64,000 nucleotides of DNA from Nocardia flavorosea. GTDB taxonomy: Bacteria; Actinomycetota; Actinomycetes; Mycobacteriales; Mycobacteriaceae. The notes below the pieces were generated by a model. That model was not told the origin of the DNA, searched no databases, and saw only the letters and a list, made by a program, of their open reading frames with translations. Shown piece after piece: positions 1 to 8,543 of this stretch (positions are counted from its first letter, which is position 1; each line of letters starts with the position of its first letter). The stretch covers positions 310,001 to 374,000 of the forward strand of contig NZ_JADLQL010000004.1 of the NCBI RefSeq assembly GCF_015477805.1, in the 5' to 3' direction. The translations under genes were made by a program, and so were the position numbers.

Positions 1-2152
1 CGCCGGTCAGCGCCTGCCACAGCGATTCGGTGACGAACGGGATCACCGGGTGCAGCAGCCGCAGCACCGAATCCAGCACGGTGCCGAGCACGACACGGGT
101 CGATTCGGCGCGTGCCTCGCTTTCGGTGAACTGGACCTTGGACAGTTCGAGGTACCAGTCGCACAGTTCGTCCCAGGCGAAGTGGTAGAGCGCCTCGCAG
201 GCCTTACCGAACTCGTAGGCGTCGAACGCGGCGTCGACCTCGACCAGCACCGCGTCGAGCCGGTCGATGATCCAGCGGTCGGCGTCGGTGAGCGCGTCGC
301 GGGCCGGGAGGTCGCCGATGCGGGCACCGTTCATGAGGGCGAACTTGGTGGCGTTGAACAGCTTGGTGACGAAACTGCGCGAGGCCAGCGCATGCGGTTC
401 ACCGACCGATAGATCACCGCCGGGTTGGGCGCCGCGGGCCAGGGTGAACCGCAGCGCGTCGGCGCCGTAGTCGCGGATCCAGTCCAGCGGGTCGATACCG
501 TTACCGCGCGATTTCGACATCTTCTTGCCGTACTGGTCGCGGATCAGGCCGTGTAGGAACACATCCTTGAACGGCACCTGATACTCGGCGCCCTTGCCCG
601 CGGTGACCGCGGCATCGCCGGCGACGAAGGTACCGAACATCATCATCCGGGCGACCCAGAAGAACAGGATGTCGTAGCCGGTGACCAGCACACTGGTCGG
701 GTAGAACTTCGCCAGTTCCGGCGTCGCGTCCGGCCAGCCCATGGTGGAGAAGGGCCACAGACCGGAGGAGAACCAGGTATCCAGGACATCGGGATCCTGC
801 ACCCAGCCCTCGGGGGCTTCCTCGTCGGGGCCGATACAGACGACCTCGCCCTCGGGGCCGTACCAGATGGGGATGCGGTGGCCCCACCACAGTTGGCGCG
901 ATATGCACCAGTCGTGCATATCGTCGACCCAGTCGAACCAGCGCGGTTCCTGACTCGCCGGATGGATCACCGTATCGCCGTTGCGCACGGCGTCGCCGGC
1001 GGCCTCGGCCAGTGCCTCGACCTTCACCCACCACTGCATGGACAGCCGCGGTTCGATCGGTTCGCCGCTGCGCTCGGAATGACCGACACTGTGAATGTAG
1101 GGACGCTTCTCGGCGACGACCCGGCCCTCGGAGGCCAGCCGTTCGCGCACCTTCACCCGGGCCTCGAAACGGTCCATACCGTCGAACTCGGTCCCACTAC
1201 CGGCGATCCGGCCGCGTTCATCCATGATCGTGGGCATGGGCAGGTTGTGCCGCAGCCCCATCTCGAAGTCGTTCGGATCGTGCGCCGGGGTGATCTTCAC
1301 CGCGCCGGAACCGAACTCCGGATCGACATAGGAATCGGCGATGATCGGGATCTGCCGCCCGGTAATGGGATGTTCGAGGGTGGTGCCGATCAGATCCCGG
1401 TAACGCGGATCGTCGGGGTGCACCGCGACCGCGGTATCACCGAGCATGGTCTCGACCCGGGTGGTGGCGACGATGACGTGGGGTTCGGCATCGTCGAGCG
1501 ACCCGTACCGCAGCGACACGAGTTCGCCCTCGACCTCGTCGTACTTGACCTCGATATCGGAGATGGCGGTACGCAGTTCCGGCGACCAGTTCACCAGCCG
1601 CTCGGCCCGGTAGATCAGTCCCGCGTCGAACAGCCGTTTGAAGATGGTCTGCACGGCCCGCGACAGGCCCTCATCCATAGTGAACCGGTCGCGCGACCAG
1701 TCGACGCCGTCGCCCAGGGCACGCATCTGCCCCTGGATCGCACCGCCGGATTCACGTTTCCAGTCCCAGACCTTCTGCACGAACAGGTCGCGGCCGAAAT
1801 CCTCTTTGGTTTTCCCGTCCGCCGCGAGCTGTTTCTCGACCACCGACTGGGTCGCGATACCGGCATGGTCCATCCCCGGCAACCACAGCACCTCATAGCC
1901 CTGCATCCGCTTGCGGCGGGCGAGGGTGTCCATGAGCGTGTGGTCCAGGGCATGACCCATGTGCAAGGTGCCGGTGACGTTCGGCGGCGGCAGCACGATC
2001 GAATACCCGGGCGCGGAACTCTGCGGGTCGGCGGTGAAGTAACCGGCGGCTACCCAGCGTTCGTACAGGTCGGCCTCCACCTCGCCGGGATTCCAGCTTT
2101 TGGGGAGGGCATCGGCACGATTACGCGTGTTGTCAGGGGCTGCGCTGGTCAC
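1..2152 (-). CDS. valS: Valyl-tRNA synthetase ValS (3' end outside the window)
   Basis: Charges tRNA-Val with valine in the cytoplasm; class I synthetase. About 717 codons are visible and the C-terminal part (end of the anticodon-binding region and the coiled coil) lies beyond base 1. The HIGH-type motif HMGH is at residues 64-67, preceded by PPPNVTGTL, and the KMSKS loop (GKKMSKSRGNG) is near residue 540; between them lies the CP1 editing domain. I chose the GTG at 2150-2152, which gives the short N-terminus VTSAAPDNT before the conserved NPGEVE...YERW block. No strong Shine-Dalgarno is visible. In M. tuberculosis valS lies a little upstream of the clp genes in the same relative order, which fits this window. 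Confidence 0.95.
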   Translation of the reverse strand, partial: MTSAAPDNTRNRADALPKSWNPGEVEADLYERWVAAGYFTADPQSSAPGYSIVLPPPNVTGTLHMGHALDHTLMDTLARRKRMQGYEVLWLPGMDHAGIATQSVVEKQLAADGKTKEDFGRDLFVQKVWDWKRESGGAIQGQMRALGDGVDWSRDRFTMDEGLSRAVQTIFKRLFDAGLIYRAERLVNWSPELRTAISDIEVKYDEVEGELVSLRYGSLDDAEPHVIVATTRVETMLGDTAVAVHPDDPRYRDLIGTTLEHPITGRQIPIIADSYVDPEFGSGAVKITPAHDPNDFEMGLRHNLPMPTIMDERGRIAGSGTEFDGMDRFEARVKVRERLASEGRVVAEKRPYIHSVGHSERSGEPIEPRLSMQWWVKVEALAEAAGDAVRNGDTVIHPASQEPRWFDWVDDMHDWCISRQLWWGHRIPIWYGPEGEVVCIGPDEEAPEGWVQDPDVLDTWFSSGLWPFSTMGWPDATPELAKFYPTSVLVTGYDILFFWVARMMMFGTFVAGDAAVTAGKGAEYQVPFKDVFLHGLIRDQYGKKMSKSRGNGIDPLDWIRDYGADALRFTLARGAQPGGDLSVGEPHALASRSFVTKLFNATKFALMNGARIGDLPARDALTDADRWIIDRLDAVLVEVDAAFDAYEFGKACEALYHFAWDELCDWYLELSKVQFTESEARAESTRVVLGTVLDSVLRLLHPVIPFVTESLWQALTG

Positions 2153-2453
2153 GCCAGAATTCTAGTGTTATCGGCACCGGCTCCGGCACCGCGGGTGCTG
2201 TGTCTATTCGCGCCGCCTCCGGCAGCGCGGGTTCGGGGCCCCCTTGGTCTCGTTCTCCACTCCGACGCTCCTCCGAAAAAGCCGAAGGCGGAGCCTTCGG
2301 TGGATGAGGGACACCGAAGGCTCCGCCTACATCGATAAGCCTACCGCCGATCCACGGCCGCGCCGCGAATCCATAACCAATTCTCAGCTTGAGCACCGGG
2401 ATTCTCAGATCCGTCACAAACCCGGCGCGGCCCGGGGCGCGGTATCGGCGGCT
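2153..2453. other. Intergenic region without a convincing gene
   Basis: About 300 bases between the valS start and the end of the acyltransferase gene. It holds the strong hairpin described separately and presumably the valS promoter. An open minus-strand frame covers most of it, but its composition is biased, it has no ribosome site, and it runs into valS, so I do not call it. Confidence 0.5.
2287..2327. terminator. Perfect 16-bp inverted repeat, probable terminator
   Basis: Arms GGCGGAGCCTTCGGTG (2287-2302) and CACCGAAGGCTCCGCC (2312-2327) pair perfectly over 16 bp around a 9-base loop. The left arm lies in a stretch that can also fold on itself (CCGAAGG...CCTTCGG). It lies downstream of the leftward acyltransferase operon and upstream of valS, so an operon terminator is the simplest reading. 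It has no T-run, as is usual in GC-rich actinobacteria. It could also be one copy of a dispersed palindromic repeat. Confidence 0.6.
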
Positions 2454-3704
2454 TCATCCGGCGGGCTTCTCCCGCGCCGCGGTGCGGCGACCGGAGAAGC
2501 GGCGCATCAGCGGCTCGTCGAGCCAGTGATAGATGGCCGCCGCCGCCACCATCGACACGACCAGACTCAGCCCGGCGAATCCGAGCCAGCCCATCGGCCC
2601 GAACTGTTTTCCTCCGATGAGGAATCGGGTGATCAGCGCCATCACCGGGAACTGGATCAGATAGAAGGCGAAGGAGATATTGCCGAGCCAGACCATCCGC
2701 GGCGATGCGGAGAACCCCCGGATCCCGGCCAGGTCACGCGCGGCCAGTGTGGCCACCAGGGCCGTCATCGGCGCGAGCAGCAGCGCCGACATCTTATAGT
2801 TCGGCGGCACCACCCAGGTCGCCGCGTATGCGATCACCAGCGCGATCACCGGCAGTGTCAGCCGGGTGTTGCGCCAGCGGCCCTCCAGCACCAGTCGCGC
2901 GGCGAGTACCCCGAGGAAGAACTCCGGCAGCCGCGAGAGCGGGAAGTTGTAGCTGAGCCAATACGACATGGCCACCGGGATATCGGACTGCGCGAACCAG
3001 ATGGGCGCGGCATGCAGTTCGTAATACGGCGACGCCTCCCCCGGTATCAGCCGCGGCGCGAAGGTGTTCGCGATCCCCTTGGGCCCGGGCACCCACAGGT
3101 AGTACGCGGTGTGCAGCAGCAGGATGGCCACCAGCATCCCTGCCATCGCCCATGGCACCCGGTGGCTACCGATCCGGCGCACCAACGGCAACAGGAGCGG
3201 AAAGCTCAGGTAGAACAGTATTTCGGCAGCCAGCGACCAGGACGGCACATTGAGTCCACCGACCGTTGTCCACTTGGGCACCCAGGTGTGGACCAGGGCG
3301 AGGTTCGGCGCCCAGACCACCGGCCGCGTCAAGGGAACGCTCACCACCAGGATGAACGCGGCCGCCGCGACCAGATGGGTCGGATAGATCTTCAGTACCC
3401 GGCGCCAATAGAACCACGGCACCGAGCTCCCCGGCCGGAACGACCAGTAGATGATGAACCCGGACAGGACGAAGAAGAAGGTCACTCCCGCGGCGCCCAG
3501 CTGCATCGGCATCAGCTGATGGATCTGCCGGAACAACTCCGACTTCTGGAACGGGTACACCGGCAGGAACACCAGGGCGTGCAGCACGAACACGGCGAAC
3601 GCCGCCCACCAGCGTGCCCCCGTCAGCGAGGGCAGCGACGGCCGCACCGCCGCCGCGTCGAGGAAGTCCGGCCCGGACGCGACCCGGGCCGGCGCCGTGC
3701 TCAC
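2454..3704 (-). CDS. Membrane acyltransferase 3 family (OafA/YrhL type)
   Basis: Integral membrane O-acyltransferase expected to move an acyl group onto a cell-surface glycan or lipid; the acceptor is unknown. 416 residues with about ten hydrophobic segments. The family's N-terminal block is visible: SLTGARWWAAFAVFVLHA, then FFFVLSGFIIYW and the arginine-rich YWRRVLKIYPTH. The start is the GTG at 3702-3704, which overlaps the SGNH hydrolase stop as GTGA, so the two are probably translationally coupled. A longer ATG frame from 3815 would run through the hydrolase 3' end and is rejected. In many bacteria this family and an SGNH domain are fused; here they are adjacent separate genes, which supports a joint role in envelope acylation or deacylation. 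Confidence 0.88.
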   Translation of the reverse strand: MSTAPARVASGPDFLDAAAVRPSLPSLTGARWWAAFAVFVLHALVFLPVYPFQKSELFRQIHQLMPMQLGAAGVTFFFVLSGFIIYWSFRPGSSVPWFYWRRVLKIYPTHLVAAAAFILVVSVPLTRPVVWAPNLALVHTWVPKWTTVGGLNVPSWSLAAEILFYLSFPLLLPLVRRIGSHRVPWAMAGMLVAILLLHTAYYLWVPGPKGIANTFAPRLIPGEASPYYELHAAPIWFAQSDIPVAMSYWLSYNFPLSRLPEFFLGVLAARLVLEGRWRNTRLTLPVIALVIAYAATWVVPPNYKMSALLLAPMTALVATLAARDLAGIRGFSASPRMVWLGNISFAFYLIQFPVMALITRFLIGGKQFGPMGWLGFAGLSLVVSMVAAAAIYHWLDEPLMRRFSGRRTAAREKPAG

Positions 3705-4636
3705 CGGTGGATCCGCTCGTACACTGCCTCCGCGGTCACCGCATCGCCGTGTGCCGAGGGATGGAACGGCATCCCGGCCTCGTCGGCCGCGGGATCGAAG
3801 AAACCGTTCAGCCACGGCTCATCCGAGCACAGGCCGTGCCCCGCGGTCACCGAGCGGATATCGACGAACTCGAGTTTCAGCAACTCCGCGGCTTCGCGTT
3901 GCGCGTCGTCGAGGCGGTCCAGGTATTCGGTCACCGCACGGCCCCGCGGTTGCACGACATGTCCGGCGCCGAGCACGTTCACGCATACGTGCTCCTGGCC
4001 GGCGGGAAACAATTCCGGGTAGCCGACCAGCATGATCCGCGCATTCGGCGCGTGGAAGCGCAAATAGGTGATCACCTCACGGATGCGCTTGGCGTAGAGC
4101 TGACCGGTGACGTTCCGGTAGTCGGGGAACCGTCCCTGATCGGCCGCCTCCAGCCCGCACCCGTCGACGAAGTTGAACACGCAGGGCTGCAACGATGTGA
4201 TCAGCGACGACAAATTGGTTTTGGACCAGACGTCGTTCATTCCGGTCTGGATGGCGATGACGTCGGTCTCCGGCCCGAATGCCTGCTGTTTCACCGCCTC
4301 GGCCACCTCGTGTACCAGCCACCAGCCCTGTCCCGACGAGATCGTGGATCCACTACAGGACGCATCCACGAAATCCGGTGTACCCGCAAGACCCATCCGC
4401 CGGCTCAGCTGTGACGGCCACGAGGTAGGCGCGTGCAGGCACTCCTTGGTCCCCGAGAACAGCTTCGGGTAGTTCGCGGTGAACGAGTCACCGAGCACTA
4501 CCAGGGACTTGCCCGGCGGACGGCCGTTTTCGACCGGCGCCGCAGCCGCCGGGGTGTACATGACGGTCGCGGTGAGTACGGCCGCCACCGCAGCGCCGAC
4601 AATCCCACCTCGACGCCGAAGAAAACTGCGAATCAC
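3701..4636 (-). CDS. Secreted SGNH/GDSL hydrolase
   Basis: Predicted extracytoplasmic serine esterase or acyl-transfer partner of the neighbouring acyltransferase. 311 residues: an N-terminal signal sequence (RSFLRRRGG, hydrophobic core, cleavage near AAAAP), block I GDSF with the nucleophilic Ser, the block III GMNDV motif with Asn, and the C-terminal D...H block (FHPSAHGD) that supplies the catalytic Asp-His. Several Cys residues suggest disulfides outside the cell. Start GTG 4634-4636 is preceded by GGGAAA at good spacing. It lies 14 bases after the lipoprotein gene and overlaps the acyltransferase by 4 bases, so a three-gene operon is likely. Confidence 0.85.
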   Translation of the reverse strand: MIRSFLRRRGGIVGAAVAAVLTATVMYTPAAAAPVENGRPPGKSLVVLGDSFTANYPKLFSGTKECLHAPTSWPSQLSRRMGLAGTPDFVDASCSGSTISSGQGWWLVHEVAEAVKQQAFGPETDVIAIQTGMNDVWSKTNLSSLITSLQPCVFNFVDGCGLEAADQGRFPDYRNVTGQLYAKRIREVITYLRFHAPNARIMLVGYPELFPAGQEHVCVNVLGAGHVVQPRGRAVTEYLDRLDDAQREAAELLKLEFVDIRSVTAGHGLCSDEPWLNGFFDPAADEAGMPFHPSAHGDAVTAEAVYERIHR

Positions 4637-4650
4637 GACTTTCCCGTCGG

Positions 4651-5001
4651 TCAGTAGCCGGCCTGCGGATCGAAATCGGGCAGGGTGAGTGTGGGTTCGG
4701 GCTGGGCCGGTTCCGGTTGGGCGGCCTCGGGCTGAGCGGGCGCCGCCGGCGCGGGAGGCTGCGGCGCCGGCTCCTCGACCGGCGGTTGCGCCGGCGGCGG
4801 CTCCACGGCCGGAGGCGCCTCCGGCGCCGGGCTGTGCGGCGCCGGAGTGGTCGACGCACTGCTCGACGGCGTTGCCGTACTGGTCGGAGCTACACTGGAG
4901 GTCGTCGCGTGATCGTCGTGCGATTCCGAGTCGCCGCCACACCCGCTCACGCCGAGAACTACTGCGGCACAAGCGAATACGGTCACCAGGCAACGTTTCA
5001 T
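4651..5001 (-). CDS. Small Pro/Glu/Ala-rich lipoprotein
   Basis: 116 residues of unknown function. A type II signal peptide is clear: MKRCLVTVFACAAVVLG followed by the lipobox VSGC. The mature part is low complexity: a Ser/Thr-rich stretch, then repeated PAPE/PPAQP/EPAQPEP, ending in DFDPQAGY. Such sequences usually act as wall-spanning stalks. The start is the ATG at 4999-5001 with GGGA upstream; an earlier ATG eight codons up has no ribosome site. First gene of the leftward operon with the SGNH hydrolase and acyltransferase, so it may anchor or position that enzyme pair at the membrane (inference). Confidence 0.75.
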   Translation of the reverse strand: MKRCLVTVFACAAVVLGVSGCGGDSESHDDHATTSSVAPTSTATPSSSASTTPAPHSPAPEAPPAVEPPPAQPPVEEPAPQPPAPAAPAQPEAAQPEPAQPEPTLTLPDFDPQAGY

Positions 5002-5257
5002 GAAGATTCCCAATTCTGCTGGCATTCAATCGTTTTTCGATCCCGCCCCCTCCGGGACACGGAGTTGTCAGCAAGACATCGCAGATACCGCCGAATCCGT
5101 TACACTCCGGTTCTTCCCGGCCGCCCGGCCCATACTGCGCACCACCCGGACATCCACCCACGACCGGACTCGGTTCACCCGAGGCCGGTGGTGCGTCTCG
5201 ATTCCGGATCCCCGGAAAGGTACGGCGTCGCGGAGAACCAGCGGAGGAAGAACCAGG

Positions 5258-6034
5258 GTGGAAGGGATCCCGACCGTACGCCGCCGGGGGGCGGCGACCG
5301 GGATACTGTTGCCGAAATCGGTTGCACTGGGGACCCTGGACGATGTGAACCCTCCGCTCGACTCGGTCCCCTTGTACCCACCCGAATCCGTATTCCCCGC
5401 ATCGGATTCGGATGCCGTGCACCCGCGGGGAGTAGTTGACCTGCGGGGCCTCCGCACCGGGGAGTTGCGGTATCCACCGACGGCCACGGTGATTTTCGCG
5501 GGTATCCCCGGTGCGGGCAAAAGCACCGCGTTGCGCAAACTGTTCGGCTCCGAACCCGAAGCCGAACAGGCACCGAACGGCCCCGGGGGTTCGCTCGTAC
5601 TCGATTCGATCCAGGCCCGGAACTCGTGGCGGCACCGGTTGGCCTGGTTGCCCTATCCGCTGTGGCGCCCGATGGTGCATCTGGTGCATTTCCGCCGGAT
5701 CTGGCTGGCCTTGCGCGACCATTCGGGTCCGGTGGTGGTCCACGATTGCGGCACCGTCGCATTCACCCGGCACATGCTGACCAGCTGGGCCGCGCGGCGC
5801 GGCCGCGAACTGCATCTGGTGCTACTCGATGTCCCCGCCGCGATCGCCCTGGACGGGCAGCACGCCCGCGGGCGACGGGTGGGCCGGGCCTCCTTCAACT
5901 GGCATGTACGACGCTGGAGACGCCTGCTGGACCAGGTGGAAAGCGGGACGGGTCCACAGCCGCAGCCGGAGTCGATCGTCGTCCTGGACCGCCCCGGTAT
6001 CGATCAGCTGCGGGAAATCCGGTTCGCCGCCTGA
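5258..6034 (+). CDS. P-loop ATPase/kinase-like protein
   Basis: 258 residues. A Walker A motif GIPGAGKST lies near residues 85-93, followed by LVLDSIQARNSWR and later VVVHDCGT and LVLLDVP, the layout of small AAA/zeta-toxin/adenylyl-kinase-like P-loop phosphotransferases. The first 80 residues are not similar to anything I recognise. The GTG at 5258-5260 is chosen because GGAGG precedes it at proper spacing; a GTG at 5345 is an alternative. An open frame reaches back to 5000 but overlaps the divergent lipoprotein start. The substrate is unknown. Divergent from the envelope operon and convergent with the FAD enzyme gene. Confidence 0.72.
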   Translation: MEGIPTVRRRGAATGILLPKSVALGTLDDVNPPLDSVPLYPPESVFPASDSDAVHPRGVVDLRGLRTGELRYPPTATVIFAGIPGAGKSTALRKLFGSEPEAEQAPNGPGGSLVLDSIQARNSWRHRLAWLPYPLWRPMVHLVHFRRIWLALRDHSGPVVVHDCGTVAFTRHMLTSWAARRGRELHLVLLDVPAAIALDGQHARGRRVGRASFNWHVRRWRRLLDQVESGTGPQPQPESIVVLDRPGIDQLREIRFAA

Positions 6035-6157
6035 CCTGCCGGGGCGGCCGGTCCGGGTCCGTACGGAGCTCCGGATGGCCGCGCCCGATTCGATGCGGTC
6101 CCGGCACGGCGATCACTCACACCCAGCGGAGAACCACTCCGCGGCCGCCGGACTCGG

Positions 6158-7795
6158 TCAAGGCAGCAGTGTGCCGGGGTTCAGGATCCCGGCCGGGTCG
6201 ATTTCGCGTTTCACCGCCCGCAGTATCCGCACCCCCAGCTCGCCGATCTCGTCCGGTAGCCACCGGCGGTGGTCGGCGCCGACGGCGTGGTGGTGGGTGA
6301 TGGTGGCGCCGGCGGCGGCGATGGCGTCCCCGGCAGCTCGTTTGGCGTTCTGCCACTGCGGAATCGGATCGTCGAGGAGCTTCGCGACAACGGTGAAGTA
6401 CAGCGAGGCGCCGGTCGGATAGGTATGGGAGATATGGCACATGACCAGCGCGGGCGTGCCCTGGGCGGTCAATGCCTCGGTGAGCGCGGTGGTGACCAGG
6501 GTTCTGAGTTCGGCCAGCCGGCTCCAGGTGGTCGCGGTTTCCAGGGTTTCGCACAGCACTCCGGCGTCGAGCAGGGCATCGCGCAGGTAGGGTGCCGCGA
6601 AACGGCCGTGTTCCCACGCCTGAGCGGGATCGGGCCCCAACTCGGTACCGCCCGCGGCGCGCAGGAGTTCGGCCGCCTCGGCGCTGCGCGCGGCGACATG
6701 GGCCGCGCTGCCCTCGAAAGTGGTCACCGCCAGGCATCCGGAAACCGGTGCACCGCCGATATCTTTGGATCGGGCCAGATTCAGACCGGTTTCCGCTTCG
6801 TCCGACAAGCGCAGCACCGTGGGTGCCGCACCGGCCTGCACCACTGCGCGCAACGCGGCGGCACCGGCGCCGAAATCCGGGAACGACCAGGCCATATGGG
6901 CCGTGACCGCAGGGACGGGATGCACCCTGACGGTGACCTCGGTGATCACCCCGAAAGCCCCTTCGGATCCGACGAAGAGTTCCCGCAGATCCGGTCCGGC
7001 AGCTGAGGCCGGCGCCCGGCCCAGTTCCACCGTCCCGGTCGGTGTCGCGATCCGCAACCGCTGGACCATATCGTCGAACCGGCCGTATCCCGCGGAGGCC
7101 TGCCCCGATGATCGGGTCGCGGCGAAACCGCCGATACTGGCGAATTCGAAACTCTGCGGGAAATGTCCGAGCGAAAGTCCGTGCGGGGCGAGCAGTTGTT
7201 CGGCCTGCGGTCCGGTGACGCCCGCGCCGAAGGTCGCGGTTCCGGAGAGCGGGTCGCAGTCCAGCAACGCGTCGAGGCGGCGCAAGTCCAGGGCGATCAC
7301 CGTCTCGAAACGGCCGCGCACCGGGTCGAGTCCACCGACCACGCTGGTTCCGCCGCCGAACGGCACGACGGCGATGCCCTGTTCGGAGCAGTAGCCGAGA
7401 ATCTCGGCCACCTGCGTGTGATCGGCCGGGAAGACCACTGCGTCGGGGGCGTCCTGGGGGCCTGCGGCACGGCGCCGCAACAGGTCGAGAGTGCTTTTGC
7501 CGCCGGCATGCCGCAGCCGGGCGGCGTGTTCGGTGGATACGTGCTCATCCCCCACCACCTGCGCGAGTCCGGCCCGCCGGTCCGCGGACAGGACCGGCGG
7601 CCGGAGCGGTACATCGCCCTCATCACGACGTATCGCCGGTGGCCCGGAGACGCCGAACACCTGGCCGAGCAGACCGCGGATCTGTTCCGGCAACGGTGTG
7701 TGCCCGGCGGGAACTCCCCAGGCGTCCCAAACCATATCGGGACGTGCTGCGGCCGCGGCCGATTCTTCGGAGGTGTCGCCTTGCCCAGTGGTCAT
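6158..7795 (-). CDS. FAD-linked alkyl-DHAP synthase-like oxidase
   Basis: 545 residues of the FAD-binding type 4 family (PCMH fold), closest in layout to alkylglycerone-phosphate synthase, which swaps the acyl chain of acyl-DHAP for a fatty alcohol to start ether lipids. The FAD pyrophosphate loop PFGGGTSVVGG is near residue 145, IGGFAATRSSGQAS follows, the substrate-cap region sits in the middle, and the AGPS-like His cluster HHHAVGADHRR lies near the C-terminus, which ends in NPGTLLP. The ATG at 7793-7795 has no ribosome site and may be leaderless. Divergent from a TetR gene with a palindrome between, and near glpD, which consumes a related C3 phosphate. A D-lactate or glycolate oxidase-like role cannot be excluded. 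Confidence 0.8.
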   Translation of the reverse strand: MTTGQGDTSEESAAAAARPDMVWDAWGVPAGHTPLPEQIRGLLGQVFGVSGPPAIRRDEGDVPLRPPVLSADRRAGLAQVVGDEHVSTEHAARLRHAGGKSTLDLLRRRAAGPQDAPDAVVFPADHTQVAEILGYCSEQGIAVVPFGGGTSVVGGLDPVRGRFETVIALDLRRLDALLDCDPLSGTATFGAGVTGPQAEQLLAPHGLSLGHFPQSFEFASIGGFAATRSSGQASAGYGRFDDMVQRLRIATPTGTVELGRAPASAAGPDLRELFVGSEGAFGVITEVTVRVHPVPAVTAHMAWSFPDFGAGAAALRAVVQAGAAPTVLRLSDEAETGLNLARSKDIGGAPVSGCLAVTTFEGSAAHVAARSAEAAELLRAAGGTELGPDPAQAWEHGRFAAPYLRDALLDAGVLCETLETATTWSRLAELRTLVTTALTEALTAQGTPALVMCHISHTYPTGASLYFTVVAKLLDDPIPQWQNAKRAAGDAIAAAGATITHHHAVGADHRRWLPDEIGELGVRILRAVKREIDPAGILNPGTLLP

Positions 7796-7805
7796 GCGTT
7801 ACAGT

Positions 7806-7822
7806 TTGACATAGAATGTCAA
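7806..7822. promoter_or_regulatory. Palindromic operator between the FAD enzyme and TetR genes
   Basis: TTGACAT-AGA-ATGTCAA: 7-bp perfect arms around a 3-base centre. It lies in the 60-base divergent region, 10 bases from the leftward start, and contains TAGAAT (7812-7817), five of six matches to a -10 box for the rightward gene. Short palindromes between a TetR gene and its divergent target are typical TetR operators, so this is the likely binding site for the adjacent regulator, controlling both directions. Confidence 0.65.
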
Positions 7823-7857
7823 GCAGTAACGAACGAACAGAGATGAGGTCGCGCCCC

Positions 7858-8469
7858 GTGCCCACTGGCGCAACCCCCGAGGACGCCGGTTCCGTGGACC
7901 GGCTCATCCTGGACGCCGCACGTGACTGTGTCGCGGAATTCGGGGTCCGGCGAACCACGCTCGCCGAGGTCGCCCGCCGGGCAGGAGTCAGCCGGCCCAC
8001 CGTCTACCGGCGCTGGCCCGACAGCCGCGCGCTCATCGGCGAACTGCTGGTGCGGGAATTGCGCACGATCATCGCGGCGGCCGTGCCGGAAACCGGCGAC
8101 GCACGTACCCGGCTGGTCACGGGCGTCGTGGGCGGCGCAGCGCAGGTGCGATCCAACGCCCTGTTCGGCAAGATCTTCCGCACCGATACCGACCTCATGC
8201 TCACCTATGTCTTCGGCCGGCTGGGCCGCAACCAGCGCGAACTGCTCGACCTGTTCGGCACCGGCATCCGCGAAGGGCAGGCCGACGGATCGGTACGCCC
8301 CGGCGACCCGGCGCAATTGGCCGCGATGCTGCTGCTGATCGCCCAGTCGGCGGTCCAATCGGCGGCCACGGTCGCCGGATTGCTCGACGGACCGGCAATG
8401 GACACCGAACTCCGGCACGCCCTCGACGCGTACCTCGCGCCCGAGGCCCCACCATTCAGGAAGGAGTAG
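7858..8469 (+). CDS. TetR family transcriptional regulator
   Basis: 203 residues. N-terminal helix-turn-helix: ILDAARDCVAEFGVRRTT, then LAEVARRAGVSRPTVYRRW, followed by a helical ligand-binding domain. I prefer the GTG at 7858-7860 because GAGG sits 8-9 bases upstream and because an ATG at 7816 lies inside the proposed operator and -10 element; an ATG at 7843 is another option. It probably represses itself and the divergent AGPS-like gene, and perhaps glpD 74 bases downstream in the same direction. The effector is unknown; a lipid or glycerol-phosphate metabolite would fit (inference). Confidence 0.85.
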   Translation: MPTGATPEDAGSVDRLILDAARDCVAEFGVRRTTLAEVARRAGVSRPTVYRRWPDSRALIGELLVRELRTIIAAAVPETGDARTRLVTGVVGGAAQVRSNALFGKIFRTDTDLMLTYVFGRLGRNQRELLDLFGTGIREGQADGSVRPGDPAQLAAMLLLIAQSAVQSAATVAGLLDGPAMDTELRHALDAYLAPEAPPFRKE

Positions 8470-8543
8470 CGCACGGCCCGACCGGGACGCGAACATTCGC
8501 GATCCCGCCGGCCCGCACCAGCGGGCACCCGTGCCACGAAACC

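Noticed and set aside
878..2338. Long plus-strand open frame of 486 codons opposite valS
   Set aside because: Mirror frame of a strongly conserved gene; high GC leaves antisense frames open. Composition (His/Arg/Gly-rich) is not protein-like.
2133..2417. 94-codon minus-strand frame upstream of valS
   Set aside because: Overlaps the valS start, includes the hairpin repeat, and lacks a ribosome site.
2244..4022. 592-codon plus-strand open frame opposite the acyltransferase and SGNH genes
   Set aside because: Very Arg/His/Gln-rich shadow of two well supported membrane and secreted genes.
5000..5257. N-terminal extension of the P-loop ATPase gene
   Set aside because: Would overlap the divergent lipoprotein start; a good GGAGG site supports the GTG at 5258.
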